Shown here piece after piece: positions 16,303 through 24,807 of a DNA stretch of 57,525 nt (positions are counted from its first letter, which is position 1; the number at the start of each line of letters is the position of its first letter). Below the pieces are notes generated by a model that was given only the letters and a program-made list of their open reading frames with translations, made no database searches and was not told where the DNA came from. Source of the stretch: CAYPFY01 sp964410105 (GTDB lineage Bacteria; Bacteroidota; Ignavibacteria; UBA10030; SZUA-254). The position numbers and the translations under genes were made by a program. Location: the NCBI GenBank assembly GCA_964410105.1, contig CAYPFY010000022.1, positions 1 through 57,525 on the forward strand, given 5' to 3'.

Positions 16303-17631
16303 CTACTGCGATCCATGGAGCGGCATCTGTCCCCCGATCGCCCGGTACAAGCCGTATTGGGCCTTGTTGTAGCCGATAATTGCTTCAAGATAATCTTTCT
16401 CTACCGTGTAGTACGATGTGAGAGCTTGGACAACTTCCAATGCGATGCCAATGCCTGTCCGCTGACGTTCCTGTGCCAAGCTAACCGCCTCATGGACGTC
16501 CTTCAACGCCTGGCGGGTCAGGTCCAGTTGACGAGATTTTGATTGCACCTGCGCATAGGCGCTCAAGACATCAGTTTTCACTTGATCCCCAACTTGTTCA
16601 GATTGTAGCTCTGAATTCCGCCGCTGAGCGGAAGCATACTTGCCGCGACCGAAATCAAACAGCCCTCCCGGTCCGATGCTCCATTGTAACGTCAGTCCGA
16701 TATCATTTGAGTTTTTCATGTCGTCGAAGTCGGGTCCGAAGGCTCCGCTCGATGCAGTAGCTTTGATCGAGGGAATGAGCGGTCCGAAGATTGCTGCATT
16801 CTTTTCGCTTGCCGCAGCGCTCATCAGTGATTGGTTGGCATAGAGCTCGGGCCGTTGTGCCAACGCTTTCTGGATCAGCTCCCGTGAAAAAGAGTCTTTC
16901 GGGACAAGTGTCACTTCAACGAGCTGAGAATCCGCTGGTACGAGTACAACCATTGGGTCGAGGCGTAAGGTTTGCGCAAGCCGAAGCGAGGCAAGTTGCG
17001 ATTGCACTTTTGACTGCTCAAGCTGAACCATTGCGCGGGATTCTTCTGTTCTGATCAGGTAGAGGTCGGATGGAGAACCAAGCCCGGCTTTGAGCTTCTG
17101 TTCCATCTCCAATCTGAGCTTATGAAATAATCCTGATGACTCATCGGCAACTCGCTCTCCCTGCTTTGCCTGCAAGAGGTCATAATATTGGTTCGTCGCT
17201 TGAAGCAGGATATCGTTCGTTGCAGCTTGATAGCCGAACTCAGCGGCGTTCGACCTCTGGCGAGCGGCGAGCGATTGGAAGATCGCATCTCTCAGTTCCC
17301 ACGAAACTTCTCCCTTCATCCCTCCAAAAACCGAGTGCTTATTTACAAAGAGAAATGTTCCATCGGTTGCCTGAAGTCGGTAGTTATGTTGGAGGTAAAA
17401 GATCCCCGGCGTGAAAGTGGGGAGGTATTTTTCATTTGCGCTGAGACTTTGCGCGTGTGCCGCTTCTACTTTCTGTTCGGCAAGCTGAATCTCAAGATTA
17501 TTAGCGCCTGCAAGCTTGAGGGTTGTCGGCAAATCGATGGGGAGAACTTCCGTTGAATCTGCGTGCGGCTGAGCGTCAAGGATACATACGCAGATGAAAA
17601 GAAGAGGAAGACAAACCGGCATTTTTATCAT
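16303..17631 (-). CDS. TolC-family outer-membrane efflux protein
   Basis: 442 residues from ATG 17631, chosen because GGGAG lies ~7 nt upstream and a signal follows (MIKMPVCLPLLFICVCILDAQ). It carries the duplicated helical outer-membrane efflux (OEP) architecture: IDLPTTLKLAGANNLEIQLAEQ near the N-terminus, long amphipathic helices, ALAQRPELYANQSLMSAAAS in the middle and AVSLAQERQRTGIGIALEV near the end. It forms the outer-membrane exit duct. It begins 13 nt after the membrane fusion gene and is the last gene of the RND operon. TolC-type duct is certain; the substrate is not. Confidence 0.93.
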   Translation of the reverse strand: MIKMPVCLPLLFICVCILDAQPHADSTEVLPIDLPTTLKLAGANNLEIQLAEQKVEAAHAQSLSANEKYLPTFTPGIFYLQHNYRLQATDGTFLFVNKHSVFGGMKGEVSWELRDAIFQSLAARQRSNAAEFGYQAATNDILLQATNQYYDLLQAKQGERVADESSGLFHKLRLEMEQKLKAGLGSPSDLYLIRTEESRAMVQLEQSKVQSQLASLRLAQTLRLDPMVVLVPADSQLVEVTLVPKDSFSRELIQKALAQRPELYANQSLMSAAASEKNAAIFGPLIPSIKATASSGAFGPDFDDMKNSNDIGLTLQWSIGPGGLFDFGRGKYASAQRRNSELQSEQVGDQVKTDVLSAYAQVQSKSRQLDLTRQALKDVHEAVSLAQERQRTGIGIALEVVQALTSYYTVEKDYLEAIIGYNKAQYGLYRAIGGQMPLHGSQ

Positions 17632-17644
17632 TGGGCGCTCCCGT

Positions 17645-18721
17645 TTATTTCTGTACCGGGTCAACTCTGGCGCCCTCGATCACAGACTCTTTTCCCGAGA
17701 CGATGACGAGCTCGTCTCCCGTCAATCCCTGTACGATGGCTGGACGGACACCATCGTCTGCACCAATCACCACCTGCGTTTTCTTGACAATATTCTGTTC
17801 AACACAATAGACGAATGATTGATTCTTATCCGTAATGATCGCAGTGGCCGGGACTGTGAGAGCGTTGCCGTCCGAGGCAAAATAAAGAGTGACTTTTGCG
17901 AACATGCCCGGACGAAGAGTGTGTTTCGGATTCAGAATATCGATTTCGGTTTGCATCGTCCGAGTGTTTTGATCCAGAGCCACCCCAAAGCGGGCTACCT
18001 TCCCATTGAACTCTTGTCTCGGAAGCTCTCGTACTGTTACAGTTGCCTTTATGCCGACCTTCACCAGAGGAACCTTATTTTCCGGCACATCGACACGGAT
18101 GCGCAGAGTATCCATGGAAGCGATTTTGACGATCGCCATTGCATTGGTGGATGTGCCTGCTGATTGAATCATTGCTCCGGGATCGACCCATCGCTGTGTC
18201 ACGACACCTGAAAAAGGTGCCCGGACTATTGCATAATCAACGAGCACGTTCAGTCTCTCCATGGCCGCCTTTGCGGATTCAAACTTCGCTTTGGCAACAT
18301 CAACATCTTGCTGAGAAACAAGATTCGGAGTTTGCGGCAAAACGTCTTTTAGTCGATTATACGTGATTTCCTGCAGGTGGTAATCGGCAACAGCCCGCTC
18401 ATAGTCCTTTTGGGTTTCACGATCATCTATCACCGCGAGAACCTCGCCTCGCCTTACCCAATCGCCCTTGTCAACCTTAATCTCTTTCAAATAACCAGCG
18501 ACCTTAGAATAGACCGTCGTCTGTTCCCACGGCAGGATGTCACCGTTGAGCTGTAGATCGGACGAAACTATCTTCCTCATGGGCTTTTCGACGAGTACCC
18601 GAGGAAGAATTGAGGTCTTCTTTGAATCGGGCGGACTTTTCTCCTGCTGGCGCATCGCAAAAACAGCAATGGCGAGGAGACTGAAGATTAGGATGAGCCA
18701 GAAGTTCCGGTTGAATTTCAT
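17645..18721 (-). CDS. RND efflux periplasmic adaptor (membrane fusion protein)
   Basis: 358 residues from ATG 18721, one base after the TAA of the RND gene. An N-terminal membrane anchor (FWLILIFSLLAIAVFAM) is followed by the HlyD/AcrA order: a first lipoyl half (VYSKVAGYLKEIKVDKGDWVRRGEVLAVID), a short helical hairpin, the second lipoyl half (YAIVRAPFSGVVTQRWVDPGAMI), a beta-barrel and a membrane-proximal domain (VIIGADDGVRPAIVQGLTGDE region). No His- or Met-rich metal extension is seen, so the metal specificity suggested by the neighbours is not proven by this protein. Confidence 0.94.
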   Translation of the reverse strand: MKFNRNFWLILIFSLLAIAVFAMRQQEKSPPDSKKTSILPRVLVEKPMRKIVSSDLQLNGDILPWEQTTVYSKVAGYLKEIKVDKGDWVRRGEVLAVIDDRETQKDYERAVADYHLQEITYNRLKDVLPQTPNLVSQQDVDVAKAKFESAKAAMERLNVLVDYAIVRAPFSGVVTQRWVDPGAMIQSAGTSTNAMAIVKIASMDTLRIRVDVPENKVPLVKVGIKATVTVRELPRQEFNGKVARFGVALDQNTRTMQTEIDILNPKHTLRPGMFAKVTLYFASDGNALTVPATAIITDKNQSFVYCVEQNIVKKTQVVIGADDGVRPAIVQGLTGDELVIVSGKESVIEGARVDPVQK

Positions 18722-18722
18722 A

Positions 18723-21700
18723 TTAAGATGCGCTTCCGATAATCGATTCGACTGGCACATCCTTCTTCAGCACTGAATACAGCACAGGAACCAGCACCAG
18801 CGTCAACACGGTCGAGACGAGTAATCCGCCGATAACTGCTCGGGCGAGCGGGATGGTGGCTTCTGCGCCTCTTGCCAAGTGAATCGCCATCGGAAGGATT
18901 CCAAATATGGCAGCAATCGAGGTCATCGCGATCGGGCGCAGGCGGACGCTTGCCGCACGAAGCAGTGCATCCCTGAGTGGAATGCCGCTCTGGCGCAAGC
19001 GATTGGTGAACTCGACGAGCAGAATGCTGTTCGAGACAGCAATGCCAACCATGAAAATAGTCCCCATGAACGACTGGATGTTGACGGTCGTGCCTGTGAG
19101 GAACAGTATCCAGACCACACCGAGCAAACCGAGCGGCACGGCAAACATGATAATGAACGGATCGACGAAGGAGCGGAACTGGGCAACCATCACGAGGTAG
19201 ACCAGAATCGCTGCCAGCAGAAGTCCAAAAGCCAGACTCTGGAACGACTCGTTCATGCTCGATACCTCACCGCGCATTTGGACACGGTAGCCGGAGGGAA
19301 CTTCAATTGCAGCAATCTTCTTCTGAATCTCACTCGCAACTGAACCGACATCGCGCCCAGCCACGTTGGCAAACACGTCGATAACCCGTACGATGTTGAC
19401 GTGATTGACTTCAAGCACGCCTGTCGATCGGGTGAAATCGGCAACGTTTTGCAGGAGCACCGGATTCTTTTGATCCTGGCCTGTGATAGGGATGTTTTCA
19501 AGAGTTGCCTTGGAGTCGATTTGATCTTCCGGATACTGGACTCCAAGGAAGTAGTGGTTGCCGGTTTTATCGTCCAGCCAGAATGCCGGGTCGAAATTGA
19601 CACTCGAGTTGAGCGCGCTCACAGTATTCTTTACTACATCTTGCTGCGTGAGACCAAGCGATGCAGCTTTCACCCGATCGACGTTCATCTCAAGTTGCGG
19701 ATAGTCGAGGCGCTGTTGGACCCGGACGTCGGCGGCGCCAGGGATGCCAGCCACGATCGATTTTATCTTCTGAGCGATCTGTGAGGAGACAGAGAAATCG
19801 TTTCCTTCGATCTGGATATTGATCGGTGAAGGGAGACCGAAGTTCAGCGCGGCGGTGAGAAGTCCTCCGGCATCGAACGTGAATTCGACTCCAGGGAACC
19901 GATTCTGCAAATCTCGGCGAAGCTTTTCGACGATCTCCTGCGCGCTCTGTGATCGCTGAGCTGCAAGCTGCACGTTGATGAACGCGTCCTGAGGGCCGGA
20001 GTTCGGTGTGTAGGCAGCGGGCCAATCGTTTAGAACACCGATATTCGAGATGATCGTCTGTCGATCTTTTTCCGAAATTTCTTCCCGAAGTGCGGCCTCG
20101 ACCGAACTAGTCAACTCCTCCATCCGCTCGATCCTGATTCCGGATTGCCCTCTGATGCGAATCATGAATTGACCTGCGTCCACTTGAGGGAAAAGCTCAG
20201 TCCCAAGATACAAACAGGCAACGGCAGAGGGAATCACTATCGCCGCTGCACCAACAAAGACTTTGCGGGGATTGTCCAGCGCCCATAGGAGAACGTGCTC
20301 GTATAGTTGTCGTACTTGCTCGAATCCGCGTTCTATAAATCCGAAGACTCCTGCGTGACCGATCTTTTGGTTAGACAATTGCTGCTCCCTCGGCGAAGGG
20401 GCTTCGCCCGCATCATCAGCCCCATCGCGCCTGCGACGGTAAAAATATGCCATCGCAACCGGAACGAATGTCATCGCAAGCAGATACGACGTCGTCATCG
20501 CAAAAATGACCGAGAGCGCAAGCGGCGTGAAGAGATATTTCCCCATTCCGGAGAGAAAGACGACCGGGAAAAATACAACGATGGTAGTTATTGTCGAGAC
20601 CAGAACGGGCATGGCGACTTCTTCAGCCGCATCGCGAACCGCTTGCATCACGCGTTTGCCCATGGAGAGATGGCGGTGTGTATTTTCGAGGACAACGATC
20701 GAATCGTCGACGAGCCGCCCCACAGCAAGTGCCAGACCACCCAGCGTCATCGCATTGATCGTGTCACCACTGAAATAGAGTCCGATGAAAGCCCCGAGGA
20801 TCGAGAGGGGAATCGAAACGAAAATAATTACCATCGAGCGGAAGCTTCCGATGAAAATCAGAATCATAAACGATGCAAGCAGGGTGCCCAGGAGTCCTTC
20901 CCATTCTAAGCTCCGGATTGATTCGCGGATGTAGTGTGACTGATCGAAGATGACTTCGAGGTTGATGTCCTTCGGGATGCGCGAAATGATCCTCGGGAGA
21001 GCATCTTTCACCCCTTCCACTGCCTGAATCGTGTTGGCCCCGGGTTGACGATAGATGGGGATATACACCTGCCGTTTGCCGTTCACATGCACGACATTCG
21101 TCTGGATCGCGAAGGCATCCTTCACTGCTCCGACATCCCTGACAAAAACTGGGGCGCCCTCAACATATTTGATCGGGAAATCGTTGATATCCTCGACTTT
21201 CGGAACCATGCCGTTTGCTTTGATCTGATAGTCTAAATCGCCGATCTTCGCGTTGCCCGTCGGTATGAACACGTTGTAGTTGCGCAGCGCCTTCACCACA
21301 TCTGTCGGTGCTACACCGTAGCCACGCAGCTTGTCCGGATCGAGGTAAACGAGGATTCTTCGCAGCTTTCCGCCATACACTGCCGGCGCTATCACCCCTT
21401 GAATACCGCTTAACTGATTTCTCATCGAGAAATAGGCCACATCATAGAGCTGCTTTTCATCGAGCACATCGCTCGAGACGCTCAAGAGGGCAAGGGGGAT
21501 GGACGCTGTTGGATCGAACACCATCACCATTGGCGGGATAGTTCCCGGCGGCAGATAAAAAAGGTCGGAAATAGCGAGCGACGAGACCTGTGACATCGCC
21601 GTGTTAGGATCGATGTCGGGTCGGAAGTAATCCTTCACAATCGAGACGCCGGTGATAGATTTCGATTCCTGCCGTGCTATGCCGTTTGCCTGCGACGTCC

Positions 21701-21902
21701 AGCGCTCAAGACGATTCGTCATGTCCCGCTCAACGATCTCTGCCGGCATGCCCGGGTAGAAGGTGAGAATTTGAACTGCCGGCGTCTTGAACATAGGGAG
21801 GATGTCGGTCGGGATCCTGTCGATGGCCGTGATGCCGATGATAACAACCATCAACATCAAGACGATTACAGCGTAAGGATTCTTGAGTGCTGCCTGAACC
21901 AA
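18723..21902 (-). CDS. RND efflux transporter permease (AcrB/HAE-like)
   Basis: 1059 residues. The TTG start is supported by AGAGGA 5-6 nt upstream and the family N-terminus (ALKNPYAVIVLMLMVVIIG). Twelve-helix RND organisation with two large periplasmic loops is visible. The proton relay pair is present in TM4 (GRLVDDSIVVLEN). In TM10 the segment is GIAVSNSILLVEF, with Ser where AcrB has its relay Lys. No CusA-type Met pattern was recognised, so drug, bile or solvent-type export is at least as likely as metal export. The gene is 25 nt after the anti-sigma gene and the likely core of a sigma - anti-sigma - RND - MFP - TolC transcript. Confidence 0.95.
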   Translation of the reverse strand: MVQAALKNPYAVIVLMLMVVIIGITAIDRIPTDILPMFKTPAVQILTFYPGMPAEIVERDMTNRLERWTSQANGIARQESKSITGVSIVKDYFRPDIDPNTAMSQVSSLAISDLFYLPPGTIPPMVMVFDPTASIPLALLSVSSDVLDEKQLYDVAYFSMRNQLSGIQGVIAPAVYGGKLRRILVYLDPDKLRGYGVAPTDVVKALRNYNVFIPTGNAKIGDLDYQIKANGMVPKVEDINDFPIKYVEGAPVFVRDVGAVKDAFAIQTNVVHVNGKRQVYIPIYRQPGANTIQAVEGVKDALPRIISRIPKDINLEVIFDQSHYIRESIRSLEWEGLLGTLLASFMILIFIGSFRSMVIIFVSIPLSILGAFIGLYFSGDTINAMTLGGLALAVGRLVDDSIVVLENTHRHLSMGKRVMQAVRDAAEEVAMPVLVSTITTIVVFFPVVFLSGMGKYLFTPLALSVIFAMTTSYLLAMTFVPVAMAYFYRRRRDGADDAGEAPSPREQQLSNQKIGHAGVFGFIERGFEQVRQLYEHVLLWALDNPRKVFVGAAAIVIPSAVACLYLGTELFPQVDAGQFMIRIRGQSGIRIERMEELTSSVEAALREEISEKDRQTIISNIGVLNDWPAAYTPNSGPQDAFINVQLAAQRSQSAQEIVEKLRRDLQNRFPGVEFTFDAGGLLTAALNFGLPSPINIQIEGNDFSVSSQIAQKIKSIVAGIPGAADVRVQQRLDYPQLEMNVDRVKAASLGLTQQDVVKNTVSALNSSVNFDPAFWLDDKTGNHYFLGVQYPEDQIDSKATLENIPITGQDQKNPVLLQNVADFTRSTGVLEVNHVNIVRVIDVFANVAGRDVGSVASEIQKKIAAIEVPSGYRVQMRGEVSSMNESFQSLAFGLLLAAILVYLVMVAQFRSFVDPFIIMFAVPLGLLGVVWILFLTGTTVNIQSFMGTIFMVGIAVSNSILLVEFTNRLRQSGIPLRDALLRAASVRLRPIAMTSIAAIFGILPMAIHLARGAEATIPLARAVIGGLLVSTVLTLVLVPVLYSVLKKDVPVESIIGSAS

Positions 21903-21927
21903 ATAAATCCTCTCAGAGGAGTTTTGT

Positions 21928-22731
21928 CTATATCTCTGTGGCTAACGACTCGAGCTTACCGATGCTGAGCGCCGAGACAAGAGCGTAGACTAAATCGTTC
22001 ACCCTCCAAAGAACGACGTTGTAACCCTTCTCACTATGTCGGTAGAAGTACTGCTTACTCAACGAATCTTCATGACCCATCGATGAAAGATCGACTCCTC
22101 GCCCGTCGAGTACATAGGCAGACAGGGCTTCACCATCCTTCTCGAAGATCGCAAACGCGATTCTTCTATCGAGCAGATAGCAGAGTCTCCCCCCCCGCAG
22201 TCTGGCATCCCGAAGAGAGGGAATGTGGACTGCAAAATCGACCCGTGTGACAAACCAACGCTCAAGCTCGTCCTTGTTGGATGTTTGCAGATCGAACGGA
22301 TTTTTACGCAACTGAAGCTCGATGTGATCTTGTATGAGAAGCGAGGGAAGAATCGACGATTGGTCAGCCCGATGCTCCATAAAACCAAAATAGATTGCTG
22401 CAAATGCGCCAGCCGCAACCGCAAGACCTAATGCTGCTCGACCCATCCTCCGTTGTTTCCATAATCTCTTGAGGATAGGCTTGTTCGATGTTTGTCGGCT
22501 CATGTTTTGAAGAAGAGACTCACGCAACTTAGGGGGAGTAATCGAGCGCGATAGTTTTTGCCTGAGGAGCCGTTGGAACTTTTCATTGAACTGAAAATAT
22601 TGCTTGCACTCCCTGCACGAAGACAGGTGGAGCTCGGCTGCTGCAATCTCATCGAGTTGCACGTGAAGGCCTGAAGCGTTTCGCAACAGACTCGTTCGAG
22701 CCCGTACACAATTGCTAGTTTCGTCCATCAT
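21928..22731 (-). CDS. Membrane anti-sigma factor with zinc-finger-like head
   Basis: 267 residues, starting 3 nt after the sigma stop codon. The N-terminal part holds an HxxxCxxC zinc anti-sigma motif (ELHLSSCRECKQYF), expected to hold the sigma factor in the cytoplasm. One membrane helix (AALGLAVAAGAFAAIYFGF) lies near residue 105, followed by a ~145-residue periplasmic domain of beta character that I do not recognise (HIPSLRDARLRGGRLCYL, ERWFVTRVDFAV). Such an arrangement normally releases sigma on an envelope signal. Its place between the sigma and RND genes suggests that the pump is part of that response. Confidence 0.85.
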   Translation of the reverse strand: MMDETSNCVRARTSLLRNASGLHVQLDEIAAAELHLSSCRECKQYFQFNEKFQRLLRQKLSRSITPPKLRESLLQNMSRQTSNKPILKRLWKQRRMGRAALGLAVAAGAFAAIYFGFMEHRADQSSILPSLLIQDHIELQLRKNPFDLQTSNKDELERWFVTRVDFAVHIPSLRDARLRGGRLCYLLDRRIAFAIFEKDGEALSAYVLDGRGVDLSSMGHEDSLSKQYFYRHSEKGYNVVLWRVNDLVYALVSALSIGKLESLATEI

Positions 22732-22734
22732 GAA

Positions 22735-23325
22735 TTACACCGATAGATACCCCTGTTTGCGCGCGTAGTTTTCAAGCGTGCCCCGAAGGATCTCTCGAGC
22801 GCGGTACAATCTCGAAGCGACAGTTCCTGTCGAGCATTGACACACTTCTGCGATCTCCTCGTAGCTCAGGCCCTCAACATCGCAAAGGAGGATCGTCACT
22901 TTGAAATCCGAGTGTAATTGGTCAAGGGCTGTACTGATTTCGTCGTCAAACAGAGCATGGAACCTTTCCAAAGGGTCGTATGCTGGAGTTGCCTGAGATG
23001 ACGCGACGAGGTCCTCTGAAAGCTCCACATCGACGATCGGGGGCTCCCTTTTTTCTTTCTTCTTCCCATTGTAGAACGTGTTGACCAGTATCCGAAATAG
23101 CCATGCGCGAGTCTTTGAGTGATCACGGAGTTGATGAAATCCCTTCTGCGCCCTGAGGAGGGTATCCTGGAGGAGGTCTTCTGCATCAGCCGTTCCTCTG
23201 GAAAGACGCTGTGCTGTACGGTACAGTGCGTCGAGATGATGCAAGAAAGTCTCCTCAAATCGAATTCTGTGGGGGGTTTCAGGGGTCTGAATCAGACGCA
23301 AGCGTGGTTTCTCGGGGCGATCCAT
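22735..23325 (-). CDS. ECF-type RNA polymerase sigma factor
   Basis: 196 residues. Region 2 is clear (FLHHLDALYRTAQRLSRGTADAEDLLQDTL, TRAWLFRILVNTFYN), followed by an acidic linker and region 4 (LDQLHSDFKVTILLCDVEGLSYEEIAEV, CSTGTVASRLYRAREIL), with no region 3: the two-domain ECF layout. Recognition helix GTVASRLYRAR is standard. It is translated with the anti-sigma gene (3-nt gap) and heads the RND operon, so it likely drives its own operon. The target promoter sequence could not be identified. Confidence 0.94.
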   Translation of the reverse strand: MDRPEKPRLRLIQTPETPHRIRFEETFLHHLDALYRTAQRLSRGTADAEDLLQDTLLRAQKGFHQLRDHSKTRAWLFRILVNTFYNGKKKEKREPPIVDVELSEDLVASSQATPAYDPLERFHALFDDEISTALDQLHSDFKVTILLCDVEGLSYEEIAEVCQCSTGTVASRLYRAREILRGTLENYARKQGYLSV

Positions 23326-23350
23326 AGCTTATCTAATAGACAACCAATGA

Positions 23351-23366
23351 GGGGAAATTCTTCCCC
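23351..23366 (-). terminator. Weak hairpin between the Crp and sigma genes
   Basis: GGGGAA (23351-23356) pairs with TTCCCC (23361-23366) around a 4-nt loop, 17 nt after the Crp stop. No T run follows on the minus strand, so termination is doubtful. Confidence 0.3.
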
Positions 23367-23383
23367 AAGGCATCACATAGGGA

Positions 23384-24073
23384 TTACTTTGAGAGCGTCC
23401 GAAGAGATGTCAGATCATGAATAGTCAACGACTTTCGGCTAAAATCGATGAGCCCTTTTCCCTTGAGTTCGTTCAGAACGGTGGTGACCGTTTGGCGAGA
23501 GGCTGCGGTGAGGTAGGCAATATCTTGATGCGACAGGAACGATGAGAGATGAACTTTCCCATCCTTCATTTTTCCAAAATCTTCAGAGTATCGAACAAGA
23601 AAACCGATAATTCTCTTCGTCACGTCCTTGAATACAAGATCGTTCATCTTTTCCTCGAAGCGGCGGAGGCGCAAACCAACCCATCTGGTGAGCTGAAGGT
23701 TAAGAGCGGGGTTGCGCATTAACATTCCTTCGAAATCCTTCATCCTCATAGAGCACACAAGTGCATCGTCGAGGGTTTCAGCCGCATCGCCTCGTTGACC
23801 TTCATCAATGATGGAGAGTTCGCCGAAAATTTCCCCTGGTCCGAGGATATCGTGGATCACCTCTCTGCCATCCTCATTAATGCGGTAGAGCTTGACGTGC
23901 CCCTCTTTGAGGAAGAAAATGTTATTCGACGGCTGCTCGGGGAAATAAATGGGATGATGCTTCCCGATCTTACTCATCGTTGTCATTTTCTCAACCATCT
24001 TCATCTGGGAGTCATCCATTCCATCGAAGATGTTGATGTTTTTGAGATACCAAAGCTTTGATTTGTCGGCCAT
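23384..24073 (-). CDS. Crp/Fnr-family transcriptional regulator
   Basis: 229 residues. Residues ~12-125 form a cyclic-nucleotide-type sensor barrel (HHPIYFPEQPSNNIFFLKEG, GPGEIFGELSIID) joined by the dimer helix to a Crp-type winged helix (SSFLSHQDIAYLTAASRQTV, TVLNELKGKGLIDFSR). There is no N-terminal Cys cluster, so it is not an Fe-S FNR. The recognition helix SRQTVTT resembles CooA (SRQT) rather than CRP (SRET) or FNR, which predicts a TGTC(A/G)-N6-CGACA site; such sites occur at 14766 and 16245. No CooA haem-ligand pattern was recognised. The ligand is unknown. Confidence 0.93.
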   Translation of the reverse strand: MADKSKLWYLKNINIFDGMDDSQMKMVEKMTTMSKIGKHHPIYFPEQPSNNIFFLKEGHVKLYRINEDGREVIHDILGPGEIFGELSIIDEGQRGDAAETLDDALVCSMRMKDFEGMLMRNPALNLQLTRWVGLRLRRFEEKMNDLVFKDVTKRIIGFLVRYSEDFGKMKDGKVHLSSFLSHQDIAYLTAASRQTVTTVLNELKGKGLIDFSRKSLTIHDLTSLRTLSK

Positions 24074-24272
24074 GATAGAATATACAAAACCGGTTCAGGA
24101 TGTTCCAGCTTCCGCTCGGGCGTTATGGCAGACTTTGCACAGATTCCTACCCAAGAGCTCTTAGGCATGTTCAATGAGGATCAACCCGGCGCCACCGGCC
24201 GAGCGGGAAGTGATTCGGGGGGAAAAATTGAGCGAAAAATATCGTGACGCGAAGATACGGGATTTGATATGA

Positions 24273-24806
24273 CTACGTCGACGTGAGATTGTCGGAGGCA
24301 GATTTTACGAATGCATTCACATCCCCCAGGCAACACTCACCCACGGGGTTTTTGACGTCACAGGCACATTTTCCCGCCTTGATCTCCCGGGCTATCTGGG
24401 TCGAAGCGGTGGACGAGCCGGTTCGGCGAATCTCGTCTTTAATGCGGGAGCGCGTCCACTCGAAACAGTAACACACATTGACGTCATCGCCTCTGTCCTT
24501 CTGAAGCACTTTTACCTTAACGTCTTCAGCAACGAAGCGGGGCACGCTCACGTTTGAAAAATAAACAACCTCGCACTCCGGGTCTGGGCAAATGTAATAC
24601 TGGACGTTGTGAACCTGGCGCAGCGGCTCTGATCGCAGTAAGTGATCAACGGTCCGGTGCTGAACCCGGCGCGACAACGCGTCTGAAACCGGACACCGGC
24701 TTTCGCGTGGTGCGGGAGAATTATCGGTCACAAGGCAGCAGGTGCCGTCTTTCTTGTGCCGGTCACAGGCGATGGTCTCGAGCGGAAGAATGCTGCACTG
24801 ATTCAT
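24273..24806 (-). CDS. CopZ-like [2Fe-2S] metallochaperone
   Basis: 177 residues from ATG 24806, one base after the TAA of the MerT-fusion gene. The N-terminal region has paired Cys (IACDRHKKDGTCC). The body matches the N-terminal domain of archaeal/bacterial CopZ proteins, which binds a [2Fe-2S] cluster and zinc: VQYYICPDPECEVVYFSN, VCYCFEWTRSRI, then KAGKCACDVKNPVGECCLGD. The usual C-terminal HMA domain of CopZ is absent. In the family the domain works as a redox-active partner in copper delivery. Its coupling to ArsR and a MerT fusion suggests soft-metal (Hg or Cu) handling in the cytoplasm. Confidence 0.8.
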   Translation of the reverse strand: MNQCSILPLETIACDRHKKDGTCCLVTDNSPAPRESRCPVSDALSRRVQHRTVDHLLRSEPLRQVHNVQYYICPDPECEVVYFSNVSVPRFVAEDVKVKVLQKDRGDDVNVCYCFEWTRSRIKDEIRRTGSSTASTQIAREIKAGKCACDVKNPVGECCLGDVNAFVKSASDNLTST

Positions 24807-24807
24807 A

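Noticed and set aside
23384..24073. Naming the Crp/Fnr regulator CooA
   Set aside because: Only the recognition helix resembles CooA; no Cys/His haem-ligand pattern or carbon monoxide dehydrogenase gene is present, so the name was not used.
24110..24212. Inverted pair CTTCCGCTCGG and CCGAGCGGGAAG between Crp and CopZ-like genes
   Set aside because: The arms are about 80 nt apart with one mismatch, and no gene boundary or regulator explains them; chance cannot be ruled out.
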